From Saccopteryx bilineata (taxonomy: Eukaryota > Chordata > Mammalia > Chiroptera > Emballonuridae), in NCBI RefSeq assembly GCF_036850765.1, contig NC_089492.1, forward strand, positions 106,163,022 to 106,227,021: 64,000 bases of DNA. Reading direction: 5' to 3'. A program made the position numbers and the translations under genes. The notes beneath the pieces are model-generated. The model saw only the letters and a program-made list of their open reading frames with translations, had not been told where the DNA came from and ran no database searches. Positions 13,331 to 24,419 of the stretch are shown one piece after another (within the stretch, counting starts at the first letter, position 1; each line of letters starts with the position of its first letter).

Positions 13331-13479
13331 GATGAAACACAGAGAATTCTTTGTGACTCCATGGAAAACAACCACTGAGAAATACCAAAATATCTGTGGG
13401 CTGGGGCTCTACATTAAGAGTCTGGCACAAGAATATAATAACAAAGGTTTAAATCCTAAGGAAATAAATCAGAATATTT

Positions 13480-14430
13480 AAAAAAAATGAAGCATGAAGT
13501 TGTTGATGATGGTATTATTATTTATTAGAATTTAAAAACACTAGAGAGCAACCCAAATGTCTAAATATGAGTAATAGTAAAATGGGATATGGAATATTAA
13601 TAGGTATTCAAATGATGTTTATGAAAAGTTTTAATAACATGGGAACATAGTTTTGATTTAAATTAAAATAAAGCACAGGAGACAAAGGCAGAATATGATC
13701 GTTGTTTTTGAAAAAATGTATGTGTCTATCTGCAGAAAAATATTGTAGAGATAAGAAGTGAAATGTTCATGTAAGTTCTATATGGGTAATTGTAGGGTCA
13801 GGAGCTGCTGCTGTTGTGGTCATACAGTTTCACATTGGATTCGGGCAGACGGTAAAGAAACAGTGGAGCCAAAAAATGGTGGGCCATTCCGTTTATTAAA
13901 GTCTCATACCGGTGGATGAGCAAACAGCCAGGGAAGACCTCTTTCCTCCCATTCAGAGCTTCGAAAGCCTTGACACATTCTCTGGTTCCACAACCAGGAA
14001 ACTCTTCTCCAGTTCCTTCTAGAATCAAAGGCCCCACCAGTCTCAGCGGAGCTCCCACAGCCCCTCCGCTCTGGTTCCCATCTGCACACCTTCTCTCTCT
14101 CTGCAAAACTGGCTTCTTCAGCACTCTGCTTTCTTTGGGTTCTCCCTGAAAAACTGGCTGGGTCCACAAAGACTGCTCCTCCAGCAAATATTAGCAAAAC
14201 AATGGCCCCTCCCAAGCAGGAATATAATCCACAATTTGCAATCAACTGCCCCGCTCTGAGGGCAAGCGCACATGTGGTTTTATCACAATAAAAGTAAGCA
14301 AACTCAAAAAATACAGATTTTACAAATTCATTTGCCCAACAGTAATGAAACAGACTAAGAAGCTCTTTTCTTTCAACATTTTTGTACTTTTCAAATTTTT
14401 ATAATAAAAATATAGGATTTATTCTCTGGT
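13480..14430 (+). repeat. old L1 3' fragment split by an LTR
   Basis: The halves at 13480-13785 and 14347-14430 read together like an L1M 3' region (TAATAGTAAAATGGGATATGGAATATT, later TTTTTGTACTTTTCAAATTTTTATAATAAAAATAT). The solo LTR at 13791-14341 interrupts them. Assignment to L1 rests on resemblance only. Confidence 0.5.
13791..14341 (-). repeat. solo ERV LTR (family A), with 5-bp target duplication
   Basis: 551 bp. On the minus strand it starts TGTTGGGCAAATGAATTTG and ends CCCTACA, and it is bounded by GTAAT at 13786-13790 and 14342-14346. A polyadenylation signal (TTTATTAAA on +, 13892-13900) is followed on the minus strand by about 100 bp of U5-like sequence. The same ends occur in the copies at 40878, 45826 and 46791, so this is a real LTR family of which this window holds five members. 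No internal retroviral sequence flanks it, so it is a solo LTR produced by recombination between the two LTRs of a provirus. The frames of 77-129 codons inside it are by-products. Confidence 0.9.
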
Positions 14431-15401
14431 AAGCTTCCATTCTACTTTTAACATATAAACCAATCATGGACTTACTATCATACAATACACTAGATACTTT
14501 ATTTCAAAGGCAGGAATGTCCAAGGTGAATTAATTACAGGTTTTGGGTGTTAAAGACTCTCCTGAGTGAAGTACCATTGCTGAATAGATACTGACAGGAA
14601 CAGAAGTCAACAGAAAGGAAGTCTCTTCTCCTACCTTTCTGATTACTAATCTCTCCTTTCTGCCCATTCTGGCAGAATGGAGGAAGCTACTGGCAACTGG
14701 AAAATATATTTGCACAGTGGTGGCCAGAGCATCAGGAAGCATGGTATAAAATGGTGGATTTGGAACAAAAAGATAATAATAACAATCTCCAACTTAGTTT
14801 GATTAAATAGTAAGAATAATGCATAAAATGCATTGCTCAGGACTAAAAATCTTAGAGTAGAAAATATTGAGACACAGAAACCTTTATTAATGATTTTCAT
14901 TAATTTGATTACCAAAGCCAAATGCTTCTTAATGGGATGAATTGAGTACAAATATGTGATGTTAAACTTTTAACATGTATTGTTTGTTTGTATTAAAGTG
15001 ATTCAGCCATCGCCATTCTACTCCAATAGATATTTTATTAAGGAAACTAATTTAAATGTACATGATAAATGAACTGTGTTGAAAATTCTGTTTTTCTTCA
15101 ATTCTAACCTCTTGATCTTAATTAATTTCTCCACTACTGTTCCCATAGAAACCAGAAATGCAATCAATAAGATGCAAAGGTAGTAATACACATGCAGAAG
15201 CATTCTACAAGTACAGTAACAACATTTATTTTAAATCATGGGACAAATTAGTATTTGCAATTAGATTAGAGGTAATATACTTCAAAATTCAAAATGGAAA
15301 ATGCAGTCTAATGGTAAACAAAGTTGATACACTTTCCCGGGGGTTCTCAGTTTTCTCTTTCCTGATATAAAATAAGCATAATGCCCAGAAAAGTGAAGAT
15401 C

Positions 15402-15440
<39 letters not shown>

Positions 15441-16640
15441 TCTTTTGGTTTTTCTGATTTTATTTTTATCATGCCATGTCCTATTTCCTTACAGCTATAA
15501 AAAACAAAGCAACAAAAAAAATATATAAAATCTAAGCTTCCCCGCATGAAAGATCTGTCCCTTTCTAACCCCCTTTTTTCATTCTATATTCACATGCTAG
15601 TACCTAGGACAAGACTATACATTTGAGGCAGAGACCAAGACAAATTCTTAATAGAATTGTTCTTAACTAATTAAAACAAACAAAAAACCCCACCGATTGG
15701 CTTTTACCCTATTAGTTAGACTATGTAACAGAACCATGATTGTGTTCCAGTTAGAGAGCTCTGGTAACAACTCAGCCCTTCTGCGTCTGTCTGTAATGAC
15801 ATTAGCATGCCTCCATCACTTCTGAGGTTTGTTGGGAGTAGTTTATTACCAATAATAGTTGACAAACAAACAAAAGCAAACAATAGTTATAAATATTTTA
15901 CTTAAAAAGAGAGTGGTGTAATGGTCATTTCTATATACTTTAATTCTCCATCCTTGTATTTTGATTTGGTTTCATGAATGAAGGAAGTAGATTAAGAGCT
16001 ATTGGTTCAAAAACTTTGATTATGACTTTATTTTCCCAGTGCAATTTGGAGAAAAAAAATTGTCAGAACCATGATGATAATCCACACTCACCATGTTCCT
16101 TTCATCTCTCCTGTCTTGCTCCACACACATACAAAAAGAAGCTCATACCTAAATTATTCTTTACAGATTTCACAATTACTCAATCCTAGTTATCTGTAGT
16201 GCCATTTCTCCTCATCTGTGTTAAATATCACTTTGAAATTCTTTATTATCTAAAAGTGCATCATCAACAATTTTAAGCTAGAAATTCCCTTTTTTGATCA
16301 CCAATCCTTATTGTACATTGCAGTACTATTCACCAATTCTGAGTTCCCCTGTCTGTTGGAGATGAAGGCTTCCCTGCTTTGTTAACTGGGGAGTGAACAT
16401 GTATTATGCATGAGCTGATGAAATCCAAGTGAAAATGATATCTGCCACTTCTGGATAGAAGCTTAAGAACAGGCAGATACCTTATAAGTTCACTTTTCTC
16501 TTTGCTACAGTTAAAAGTAATTGAAGAATGTGGCTTTTTTTTTATCAGCTTCGGTCCGACTACCAACCGTGATAATGTGAATAAATCACATATGTAACTT
16601 TTAATGAACATATGTGTGAACATGATAGACATCTTTGTTG
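14431..16640. other. intergenic AT-rich sequence with (TG)n
   Basis: A (TG)n microsatellite lies at 15403-15437. The frames here (60-101 codons) show neither conserved motifs nor plausible splice contexts. Nothing else is recognisable. Confidence 0.6.
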
Positions 16641-16647
16641 TTTTAAG

Positions 16648-16850
16648 TCAGTGGTCAACACACTGCGGCTGCATCTGTTTGCTTTGTAAGTAAAGTTTAA
16701 TTGGAACACAGGCACACACACTCATTTGTTTATGTTTTGAGTGTGGCGTCATTGACACCATAATGGCAGGATTGGGTAGTTATGACAGACACTCTGATCC
16801 ATGTCTAAAGTATTTATTATCTGGCCCTTACAAGTTTCTGAGCTAGCTTT
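16648..16850 (-). repeat. MER3-like hAT (Charlie) fragment
   Basis: Begins GTCAGTGGTCAACACACTGCGGC, contains AAGTAAAGTTTAATTGGAACACAG, and later TATTTATTATCTGGCCCTTAC. This is the order of the short non-autonomous Charlie elements of the MER3 kind. The terminal repeats are eroded and the family name is from memory. Confidence 0.65.
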
Positions 16851-17110
16851 AAGTCATTGAGATTTCAGAGACATTTGTTATTTCTTTCATTTGATATACT
16901 CTATTCTCTATATTTGGTCATAGCCCAAGAAATGGGCATAAATAACAATATTACTTTTTTCCCCAGAATTATATGATGGCGGAGATGACTTTGCCATAGA
17001 GACAGGCCAGACTCTGAGTAGCAACAGAGTGAGCAAGCAGACAGTCCAAGGGGCAGAGACAGCTGAGTCACAACTCAGATGAAATCAATATGAGTTGTGG
17101 GGAGACAACT

Positions 17111-17483
17111 TGTCTTAGTCAGCTTGTGCTGCCAAAACAAAAGACCATAGACTAAGCGGGTTAAACAATAGACAGCTCTTTCTTACATTCTGGAGGCAGG
17201 AGGTCTGAGACAAGAATGTCAACATGGTCCAGTTCTGGTGAGAGCCGTCTTCCTGACTTGCAAGTGCCTTTTCACTGTGTCCTCACCATGCTGAGAAAAA
17301 GAGAGAGAGAGCGCGCTCTCCTCTTCTTCTTCTAAGAAACACTAATCTCATTATAGGGGCCCAACCCTCATGGCTTCTTCTAAGCCTAATTACCTCCCAA
17401 AGAACCAACCTCCAAATACTATCACCTCCAAATACTTAAAAATATGAATTTTGGGGTGGGACACAAACATTCAGTCCATAACA
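17111..17483 (-). repeat. MaLR (MLT1/MST-type) solo LTR
   Basis: 373 bp, + strand TGTCTTAGTCAGC ... CAGTCCATAACA, so TG...CA on both strands. It contains the typical MaLR phrases TCTGGAGGCAGGAGGTCTGAGA, TTCACTGTGTCCTCACCATG, ACCTCCCAAAGAACCAACCTCC and GAATTTTGGGGTGGGACAC. The possible 5-bp duplication is degraded (CAACT / CAGCC). An interrupted AG/CT stretch inside (17299-17330) is a local expansion. Confidence 0.85.
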
Positions 17484-18294
17484 CAGCCTGATACTAGGAC
17501 ACCTAAACAGTGGCCAGGATTAAAGAGACAGAACGATGGACAGTTGTCACGTATGAGATCAATACAAGGGCCTTTTGCCAGTCTGATAACTAGGGCAGAG
17601 TTCTTGTCTTTAGGATGAAGACAGGCATGAACAGGGCAAAAAAGCAAGCTTTGTAATTTCAGCATTTCTAAAAGCACATTTCAGCATTTCTAAACTATTT
17701 AGAAGTAAGAGACAGAATCAAAACAGATAACCAGTTCTAAACATTGAACAGATGGGCACAGCAGTGGAAAATAAGTATTTGCAGACAAATGGGGAGAGCA
17801 AGAGAAGAAAAGAAATGGGAGGAAAATCAACAACTTTGGCTAATTCTATAGATGTTGTACTCTTGATTGTCAAGGAGAAAAACACAAGGAGCCAAGCTGT
17901 CTCTAGTGGATCTGAGTGGGCAACTCAGTAATGCTGGATGAGGAAGGAGAAGGGATACTGACAGCGGTGATCTATGACTATTTTTGTTAAGATTGGTGCA
18001 TAAAAGCAAATGTTGAGTGAGAGAAAAACAACAGACTCAGCTATAATAATTTGGGGGACTGTAGTAAATATACCCCATATTATCTTATACTAAACTATAT
18101 CTTTACTTTTATCATCACTTGTAGCCATTTCATCTCTCTATATTCTTGCAGGCTGTCTATCTCTAATTTAGTGTGTTCCTTAAGCAACCTAAATTCTATG
18201 TTCAGTCACTTTTATGTATAGCTCATTTGGTTTGAGCTCAATCTTTGCTCAAAAATCCTTTTCCAATGATAATCTGGTTTTGACTATAAGTTCT
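17484..18294. other. intergenic, no recognisable feature
   Basis: About 800 bp without a nameable repeat or frame. Confidence 0.6.
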
Positions 18295-18307
18295 CCTTTC
18301 CTGGCTT

Positions 18308-18491
18308 TTTTTTTAAATATATTTTTAAAGATCTTATACATTTATTTTAGAGAAGACAGAGAGAGAGAAGCAGGGGAGGAGCAGAAGCATCAACTCCCAT
18401 ATGCATCTTGACCAGGCAAGCCCAGGACCCCAAACGGCGACCTCAGCATTCCGCATCGATGCTCCCTCCATTGCGCCACCACAGGTCAGGC
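18308..18491 (-). repeat. SINE, CCTGACCTGTGGTGGCGCAG type, minus strand
   Basis: On the minus strand the head at 18491 reads CCTGACCTGTGGTGGCGC, followed by ATGCTGAGGTCGCCG and GGGCTTGCCTGGTCAAG. The T-rich run at 18306-18330 is the A tail in reverse. A 13-bp perfect target duplication, CCTTTCCTGGCTT, lies at 18295-18307 and 18492-18504. Same family as 24464-24674 and 43499-43734. Confidence 0.95.
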
Positions 18492-18762
18492 CCTTTCCTG
18501 GCTTCTTAGCCATGCTGGAGAGAGTTACTAAACATTGATGATCAGTTCTGCTGCAAATGTGTTCTCCCTAATCTTGACAGCATCCAAAATGCAACTCAGC
18601 AATTCTTTTAGACTTCTCTAATTGATTCCCAATTATAATTCTTGCATTATAATTCCAACAGGTCTTTCAAACTACCTTCAAGCCCCAATTACAACTCATT
18701 CATTCATTCAGTAAATAATATTTTTGGCATTTACTATCTGTTAAGCTAGTTAAGCTTTATAA

Positions 18763-18894
18763 GACGAAGGACATATAAAGTGTTCTTCCTTAACATTCTT
18801 CCTTTCCACCTCAAGATTTATTAACTTGTTATAAAATACTTCTTGTTCTTCTGTTTTGTCTTGTTTTGTGTCGTTTATCATTTTAGAGACTATT
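18763..18894. repeat. 132-bp direct repeat, copy 1
   Basis: Matches 20105-20236 without gaps, at about 126 of 132 positions. It starts GACGAAGG and ends TTTTAGAGACTATT, and lies within L2-derived sequence. I do not recognise the segment as a known repeat. Confidence 0.9.
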
Positions 18895-20041
18895 CCAGGT
18901 GTCAGGAGAATAATCAGTAAATGAGTAAATGTTAAGCTCTCTGCTAGCAGTTAGGGAAACAACAGTGAATGAGATAGGCATGGCTCCTGACTTCATGGAG
19001 TTAGAGAGAAAAACAAAAAACCACGCAACTAAGATATACTGTAATTTGGACAATCAGAGAGAGAGCATAGGCGTGTAGTAGATTTTTATCACAACTCATT
19101 TTGTCTTGTAAGTTTTGCTTTCTCAAGTTAAAAGCTTAAAAAGTGTTTTTCTTTTCTCCCAGCAGTCCAGAGTTTATGCCTCTGACCAGAGTCTACTAAT
19201 CAGGTCAACCAATCCATCAAATATCAATTCAGAAGGGACTGACTTGAAAAAGATGAATGGAAGAGCTGAATAGAATTTAATCTGGCAAGGCAGGGAGAGA
19301 GTCAGCCAGCATTCAGTTAGTAGTGATAAAGAAGTTAATGGTGGCGGCTTCAGGGGTCCAGGGTTGATTTTTATTTTATTTTATTTGTTTGTTTGTTTAT
19401 TTATTTATTTAATTATTTGCAATTACCAGTAACAATGAAGATAGGGTCTCCTCAGGAGAAATCAAGGTCCTTTTTATTTTCTTGTAGCTAAGAACTCTAA
19501 CAGATTAGAGTGTTTGGGAATGTAGAATGGACATTTACCCTGGGTCAGAGTAAATTCTGCAAAATTGCTGGAGAAATCAACATTCACCCTGAGACCCAAA
19601 GGAGACACAGGACTGATTCAAATTAAGCAAGTGAAAATTAAGTTTCCAGGAAAAGAATATAGTTGAAAAATGAGAGAACATGGTTAATGATAGAATTCCA
19701 TATGACCAAGGAATACAATGAGGGCAATGAGAAGGGCATGCAAGGAGGCAGTGATGAAAAAGGAAGCTTCAGAAATAAGCTTCCAGGACCATAAAATCTA
19801 GCTAAAATTTTGAATTGTAATTAAAGAGCTATGGAGCCTGTGAAATACTTTTGATGAGTGAAATACTCAGAAATGGGCTTTAGGAAGATCACTTTGGCTT
19901 CAGTAGTGAAGCTATATTGGAGTTGGAAAAAAAACCAAGGCACGAAGATTGCAGTGATTCGGGTTAGAATTACCAGTGGCCTGAACTGGGTGGAAACAGA
20001 GGGAAAAGAATAAACAGACTTATTTAAGACAATGCTTTACA

Positions 20042-20076
20042 CAAAAACCCCACAAAAACAAAAACAAAAAAAAGAA
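20042..20076 (+). repeat. 35-bp A-rich insertion with target duplication
   Basis: The A-rich stretch is flanked on both sides by the same 11 bases, AATGCTTTACA (20031-20041 and 20077-20087). This is the footprint of an L1-type insertion that left nothing but a tail. Confidence 0.7.
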
Positions 20077-20104
20077 AATGCTTTACAACTTCATTTATAG
20101 AGAT

Positions 20105-20236
20105 GACGAAGGTCATATAAAGTGTTCTTCCTTAACATTCTTCCTTTCCACCTCAAGATTTATTAACTTGTTATAAAATACTTATTGTTTTTCTGTTTTG
20201 TCTTGTTTTATGTCATTTATCGTTTTAGAGACTATT
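20105..20236. repeat. 132-bp direct repeat, copy 2
   Basis: Second copy of the 18763-18894 segment, 1.34 kb downstream in the same orientation and differing at about six positions. Confidence 0.9.
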
Positions 20237-20797
20237 AAATAAGAGAGATAAATTCAGTAAGTGGCATGTGTTCTATTAATTAAAACAGGGAAATGTGGTA
20301 GAAAAAAAAAAGAGACCTGAGTAGAGGCTTTATCATTTAGGGAAGTCAGAGAAAGCTCTTTAAGTGTCACATCTGAGCTGAAACCTGAGTTGTATGATAT
20401 TGCTGGCCATTCCAAAGTCCTGGGGATGAGCATTTCAAGCAGAAGGAGAAACCAAGGAAGGAGCAACCTGGGGAATGAGCCTTCATGTTTGAGGTGCTGA
20501 GAGGAAAGGAATGTGGCCGGAGCATGGGCTGTGCAGCTGAGAAGGAAGTGAGTGGTGGGGACACAAACAGAAGTCTTTATGGAAGGTCTTGAAAGGCCAT
20601 TCAAGAATGTGGATTTTATTCTAAGTACAACATAGCTTTATTTTCTTCCTATATGTTCTTAGCTTCTGCTTCAGAGCAAAACAAACAAACAAAAAAATGT
20701 ATTATGAAAAGTCTCCTAGGATGTTTTACAAATTATCCTATCATATATCTCTAGCCTTTTCCTAAGGGATGTCTGGACAGCTGGTAAAAGATTATTT

Positions 20798-23010
20798 CGA
20801 GTGACGTCACGGAAATGGCGCCGTGAGCAGTGCGTCTGACAGCTCTCCCCTAAATCACAACAAATTTATTAACTAGAAACAGAAAAATTTATCCTCGGAG
20901 CATTCCGGAGTTCCACACAAACTGATAGCGAAAGGACTGTTATCACTTGAATCTGAGAGACGAGGGTGTGGAGGAATCTACCGCAGGGACGTTCATTCAA
21001 GCCGCGAGGAATTGCGCCTGTGGTGAGTCAGCCCACACTTGGGAGCCGCGAGCAGCCGCTAGCGCGCCTGGTCCGGTTGGGCACCGCTAACATTCCCAGC
21101 GCCCGCACACTGCGAGTGAGAGTCGCCAGCCACCGGTGCCTGGAGCACCCCATTCGCGCGTGTGCCTTGGGCATTCCACGCGCCCAGAGGCCCTACTGGC
21201 CCGCACACCCAGGGTGCTCCATTATCCTGCGCCTGGTGCGATCCAGCCGCCAGCGGCAGGGCGAGCGGGAAAGGCTTGGGAGATTCCGTGGGTGGGGCAC
21301 CTCACCCAGCCATTCAAGCTAACAATCAAGCGTTGGGGGAGGGGCGCGTGAAGGCAGCCTAAAATACCTTCGGAAGCACAGCTGCGACCCAATCACTGAA
21401 ACTAGCTTAACCCATGAAATCTGCGCACCCTCGGTTCTAATTGATAAGATCTCTCTCAGTTCAGCGATCCAAGACAAGAGGCGTGATATTTTTTAGTGCC
21501 TCTCGCTAAAGGAGCCGGGGCAACTTCTGATTGATAGAGCCTCCATATTCAGGGATAAACGCTAACAAGAAGGACTTGGCAGATAATAAGATCTATACTA
21601 CACTAGTCGCAAGCAGAGACTAGTGCCTCTTCTTCCCTGCAAAAACAGGCTACAAAGTGTGGAAAGCCTGGGTTGAGAGGTCCAACTAAATGATAGGCGC
21701 TGAACAGTCACCTTGACAACAATTGACTCCCACCCCCACCTGATTACACTGGAGGCCCTGACTGCCAGAGCCTTTCCCAAAGCCTTGCACTGAGTGGGGA
21801 TAGAGTGGGGATTTCCCAGCTCTTTGAGCCTCTTACTCCCCAGGCAGAAGCAGTTGCAGCCTTATAGCTGGATCACCAGGCTGCTAATTCAGAAAAGGGG
21901 GACTAGGAGAGAGAATCCAGGAAAGCAAACTCTCTCATCATTGGACCCTGCAAACGCCAACAAGCCTTGACTACCAACAAGACTAAAGCCAATTATATGA
22001 CATTGCCATAGAATCCCATCAACTGCAATCCCTACCTAAGTGTGACACAGGGGCAGAGCCTGGGGTACAGAGTCACCGACCAGGAAGAGGGAGAGAAAAG
22101 AAAAAGGAAGAAGTTAACCTCTCAAAATCAAGAAAAATCCACAGACTTTACAACTTGATCCACTAATTTTTTTTTTGTTGTTGTTTGTTTCTTCTATCTT
22201 ATTGCCTTTATTTCCTCCACCTCGGTCCTTCTATTCTCTGCCCATCTTATGCTTCCCCTTTCTTGAACTACACTACCCATGAGTGTTGCATTTTATTTCT
22301 CTTCTTCATCCTCACCCTCCTTTAAGGTTATACTCGAAAACACTTAACTCTCACTATCTCCTCTTTTGTTTTTTTTTTGTCTTGCTTTATTTTGTTTTTA
22401 TCTCTTCCGATTTTATTTCTTCCTTCGTTTTTCTCTTTTTCTTATTTTTTCCTTTCTATTCATTTTTTCTTTTCTCATTTTACTTTCCTCCCATATAATC
22501 CTCAATCACGAACAAATTAGTTAATTTGGGACTCAAGGCTTTTTTTTGGCTTTATTTCTCTTTTTTGCTTTTGTTTTTATTTTTTTTCTTGTTTGTTTAT
22601 TTTTGTGGCATTTTGGGTCCTCCCAACCCAAGGTCTCCATTGTATTTAATCTTCGCTCCACTTAATACAACAGATTTTTACTTATTATTTTTATTTTTTT
22701 TTCTTCTTTATTATTCTTTTTTGTTCCTTTTTTCTGGTTCCCTCTTATCCCTCTCATTATTTCTCTTAGTTGACCATCACTTACAAGCAAATCATCTTAT
22801 GCTTGTCTAAGATTTTCTTCCTTTTTTTTTTTTTTTTTTTGCATTTAGTAGGTCCCTACTACCTTTTTTTGCCCCTTGAACTCTTCACCCCAAATCAGGC
22901 CCTCCATTATAGGCACGATATTTCCCTGAGGAGGGAAGAGGAGGGAAAGAGAAGAAAAAAAAAAGGGGGAAATAATAAATTATTACTGTTTTTTTTTGTG
23001 GGGTGTTTTA

Positions 23011-23045
<35 letters not shown>

Positions 23046-23161
23046 CTTTTTACTCATTATTAATTCTAATTAGTGCTATCAACAAGACCACCCTCAGATG
23101 CCGATAAGAAAGAGGAAATAGAATATTATGGATACAAAAGAAAGAGAGGTAACACAAATAG
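20798..23161 (+). promoter_or_regulatory. L1 5'UTR with internal promoter
   Basis: The first bases hold a palindromic CRE, TGACGTCA (20802-20809), and then AAATGGCG (20814-20821), which contains a YY1-type ATGG core. A YY1 site near base 13-21 is known to set the start in human L1. The first 800 bp are rich in CpG in an otherwise AT-rich window. From about 22140 the strand becomes strongly T/CT-rich. A 7-codon upstream frame starts at ATG 23098 and stops at 23119-23121, out of frame with ORF1. The frames at 20966-21362 are by-products of the CpG-rich part. Confidence 0.8.
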
Positions 23162-24094
23162 ATGTGGAAAAAATCTATGGAGAAAAGACTTAACATATTG
23201 GAAGCCTTGGAGCTAAATGACAGAGAATTTAAAATAGAAATCTTAAAAATACTCAGAGATATACAAGAAAACACAGAAAGGCAATATAGGGAGATCAGAA
23301 AACAACTCAATGAACACAAAGAATATATTACTAAGGAAATTGAAACTATAAAAACAAATCAAACAGAAATGAAAAACTCAATTCACGAGCTGAAAAACGA
23401 GGTAACAAGCTTAGCTAACAGAACAGCCCAGATTGAAGATAGGATTAGTGAAATAGAAGACAAACAACTTGAGGCACAACAGAGAGAAGAAGAAAGAGAC
23501 TCAAAAATAATAAAAAACGAGAAAGTCCTACAAGAATTGTCTGACTCCATCAGAAAGAATAACATAAGAATAATAGGTATATCAGAGGGAGAAGAGAAAG
23601 AAAATGGAATGGAGAATATACTCAAACAAATAATAGACGAGAACTTCCCAAGCCTGTGGAAGGAACTAAAGCCTCAAATTCAAGAAGCAAACAGAACACC
23701 GAGTTTTCTTAACCCCAACAAACCCACTCCAAGGCACATCATAATAAAGATGACACAAACCAATGACAAAGAAAAAATTCTCAAGGCAGCCAGGGAAAAG
23801 AAGAGGACAACATATAAAGGAAAGCCTATTAGATTATCATCAGATTTCTCAGCAGAAACTCTACAAGCTAGAAGAGAGTGGACCCCAATATTTAAAGCCC
23901 TGAAAGAGAGGAACTTTCAGCCAAGAATACTATACCCATCAAAGCTATCCTTCAAGTATGAAGGAGATATAAAAACATTCACAAATACAGAAAAGATGAG
24001 AGAATTTATCAACAGAAAGCCCCCACTCCAGGAAATACTAAAGGGGGTTTTCCAACCAGATTCAAAGAACAAAAGAAAACAACACCACAAGTAA
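23162..24094 (+). CDS. ORF1: L1 ORF1 protein (RNA-binding chaperone), apparently intact
   Basis: 310 residues. L1 ORF1p forms a trimer that coats L1 RNA in the cytoplasmic ribonucleoprotein and acts as a nucleic-acid chaperone. Seen here: a lysine/glutamate-rich coiled coil over about residues 5-130 (heptads in LNILEALEL and NSIHELKNEV), then the RRM-like central domain (about 135-225, NIRIIGISEGEE, RTPSFLN, PTPRHIIIK), then the C-terminal domain (about 225-310, KGKPIRLSSDFSAETLQARR and NFQPRILYPSKLSF). The start is the first ATG after an in-frame TAG at 23159-23161; a purine-rich leader precedes it. Human ORF1p is 338 residues, so this is slightly short at the N terminus. No internal stop or frameshift, in contrast to ORF2. 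ORF2 starts 325 bp downstream. Confidence 0.92.
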   Translation: MWKKSMEKRLNILEALELNDREFKIEILKILRDIQENTERQYREIRKQLNEHKEYITKEIETIKTNQTEMKNSIHELKNEVTSLANRTAQIEDRISEIEDKQLEAQQREEERDSKIIKNEKVLQELSDSIRKNNIRIIGISEGEEKENGMENILKQIIDENFPSLWKELKPQIQEANRTPSFLNPNKPTPRHIIIKMTQTNDKEKILKAAREKKRTTYKGKPIRLSSDFSAETLQARREWTPIFKALKERNFQPRILYPSKLSFKYEGDIKTFTNTEKMREFINRKPPLQEILKGVFQPDSKNKRKQHHK

Positions 24095-24419
24095 CAGCTC
24101 CACCAAGAACACAATAAAACCAAACTTAAACTGTGACAATAAAGGAAAAAAAAGGGGGGAGAGGATGGAGATTAACAGTAGCAAAGGACGATGAAGTGCA
24201 GAAATACTTATAAGATAGGGTACTACAATGAATATGGTAGGTACCCTTTTCATTACTTAATGGTAACCACCCTTGACAAAACCACCACAAAAACACTGGA
24301 CTTAAAAAAGGTAGCAACAGAGGAAAGAAGTATGGAACACAAACAAACAAAAACAAATGATAGAAAAACAAAAGAGAGGAATCAAACTAGATACAAACTA
24401 ACAGAAAGCAATTTATAAA

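Larger units (their letters stand above)
18685..20640 (+). repeat. L2 fragments
   Basis: Pieces typical of L2 3' regions: CATTCATTCAGTAAATAAT at 18698, the 'ggtgtcaggagaataatcagtaaa...catggagtta' stretch at 18895-19010, 'ggctttaggaagatcactttggcttc' at 19870-19900, and 'gagcatttcaagcagaaggagaaa' to 'gtggattttattctaagtac' at 20425-20625. They are interrupted by a 132-bp duplicated segment, by (TTTA)n at 19370-19420 and by an A-rich insertion at 20042-20076. Confidence 0.7.

Noticed and set aside
13798..14245. Minus-strand frames of 113-129 codons
   Set aside because: They lie wholly inside a solo LTR with a target duplication; LTRs do not code here and the same frames are not kept in the other copies.
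20966..21362. Three overlapping frames of 66-118 codons in a CpG-rich stretch, looking like a host first exon with a CpG island
   Set aside because: They lie in the 5'UTR of the full-length L1 that starts at 20798; the CpG-rich part is the L1 promoter and no conserved domain is visible.
22283..23063. Leucine/phenylalanine-rich frames resembling membrane proteins
   Set aside because: Produced by the T-rich part of the L1 5'UTR.
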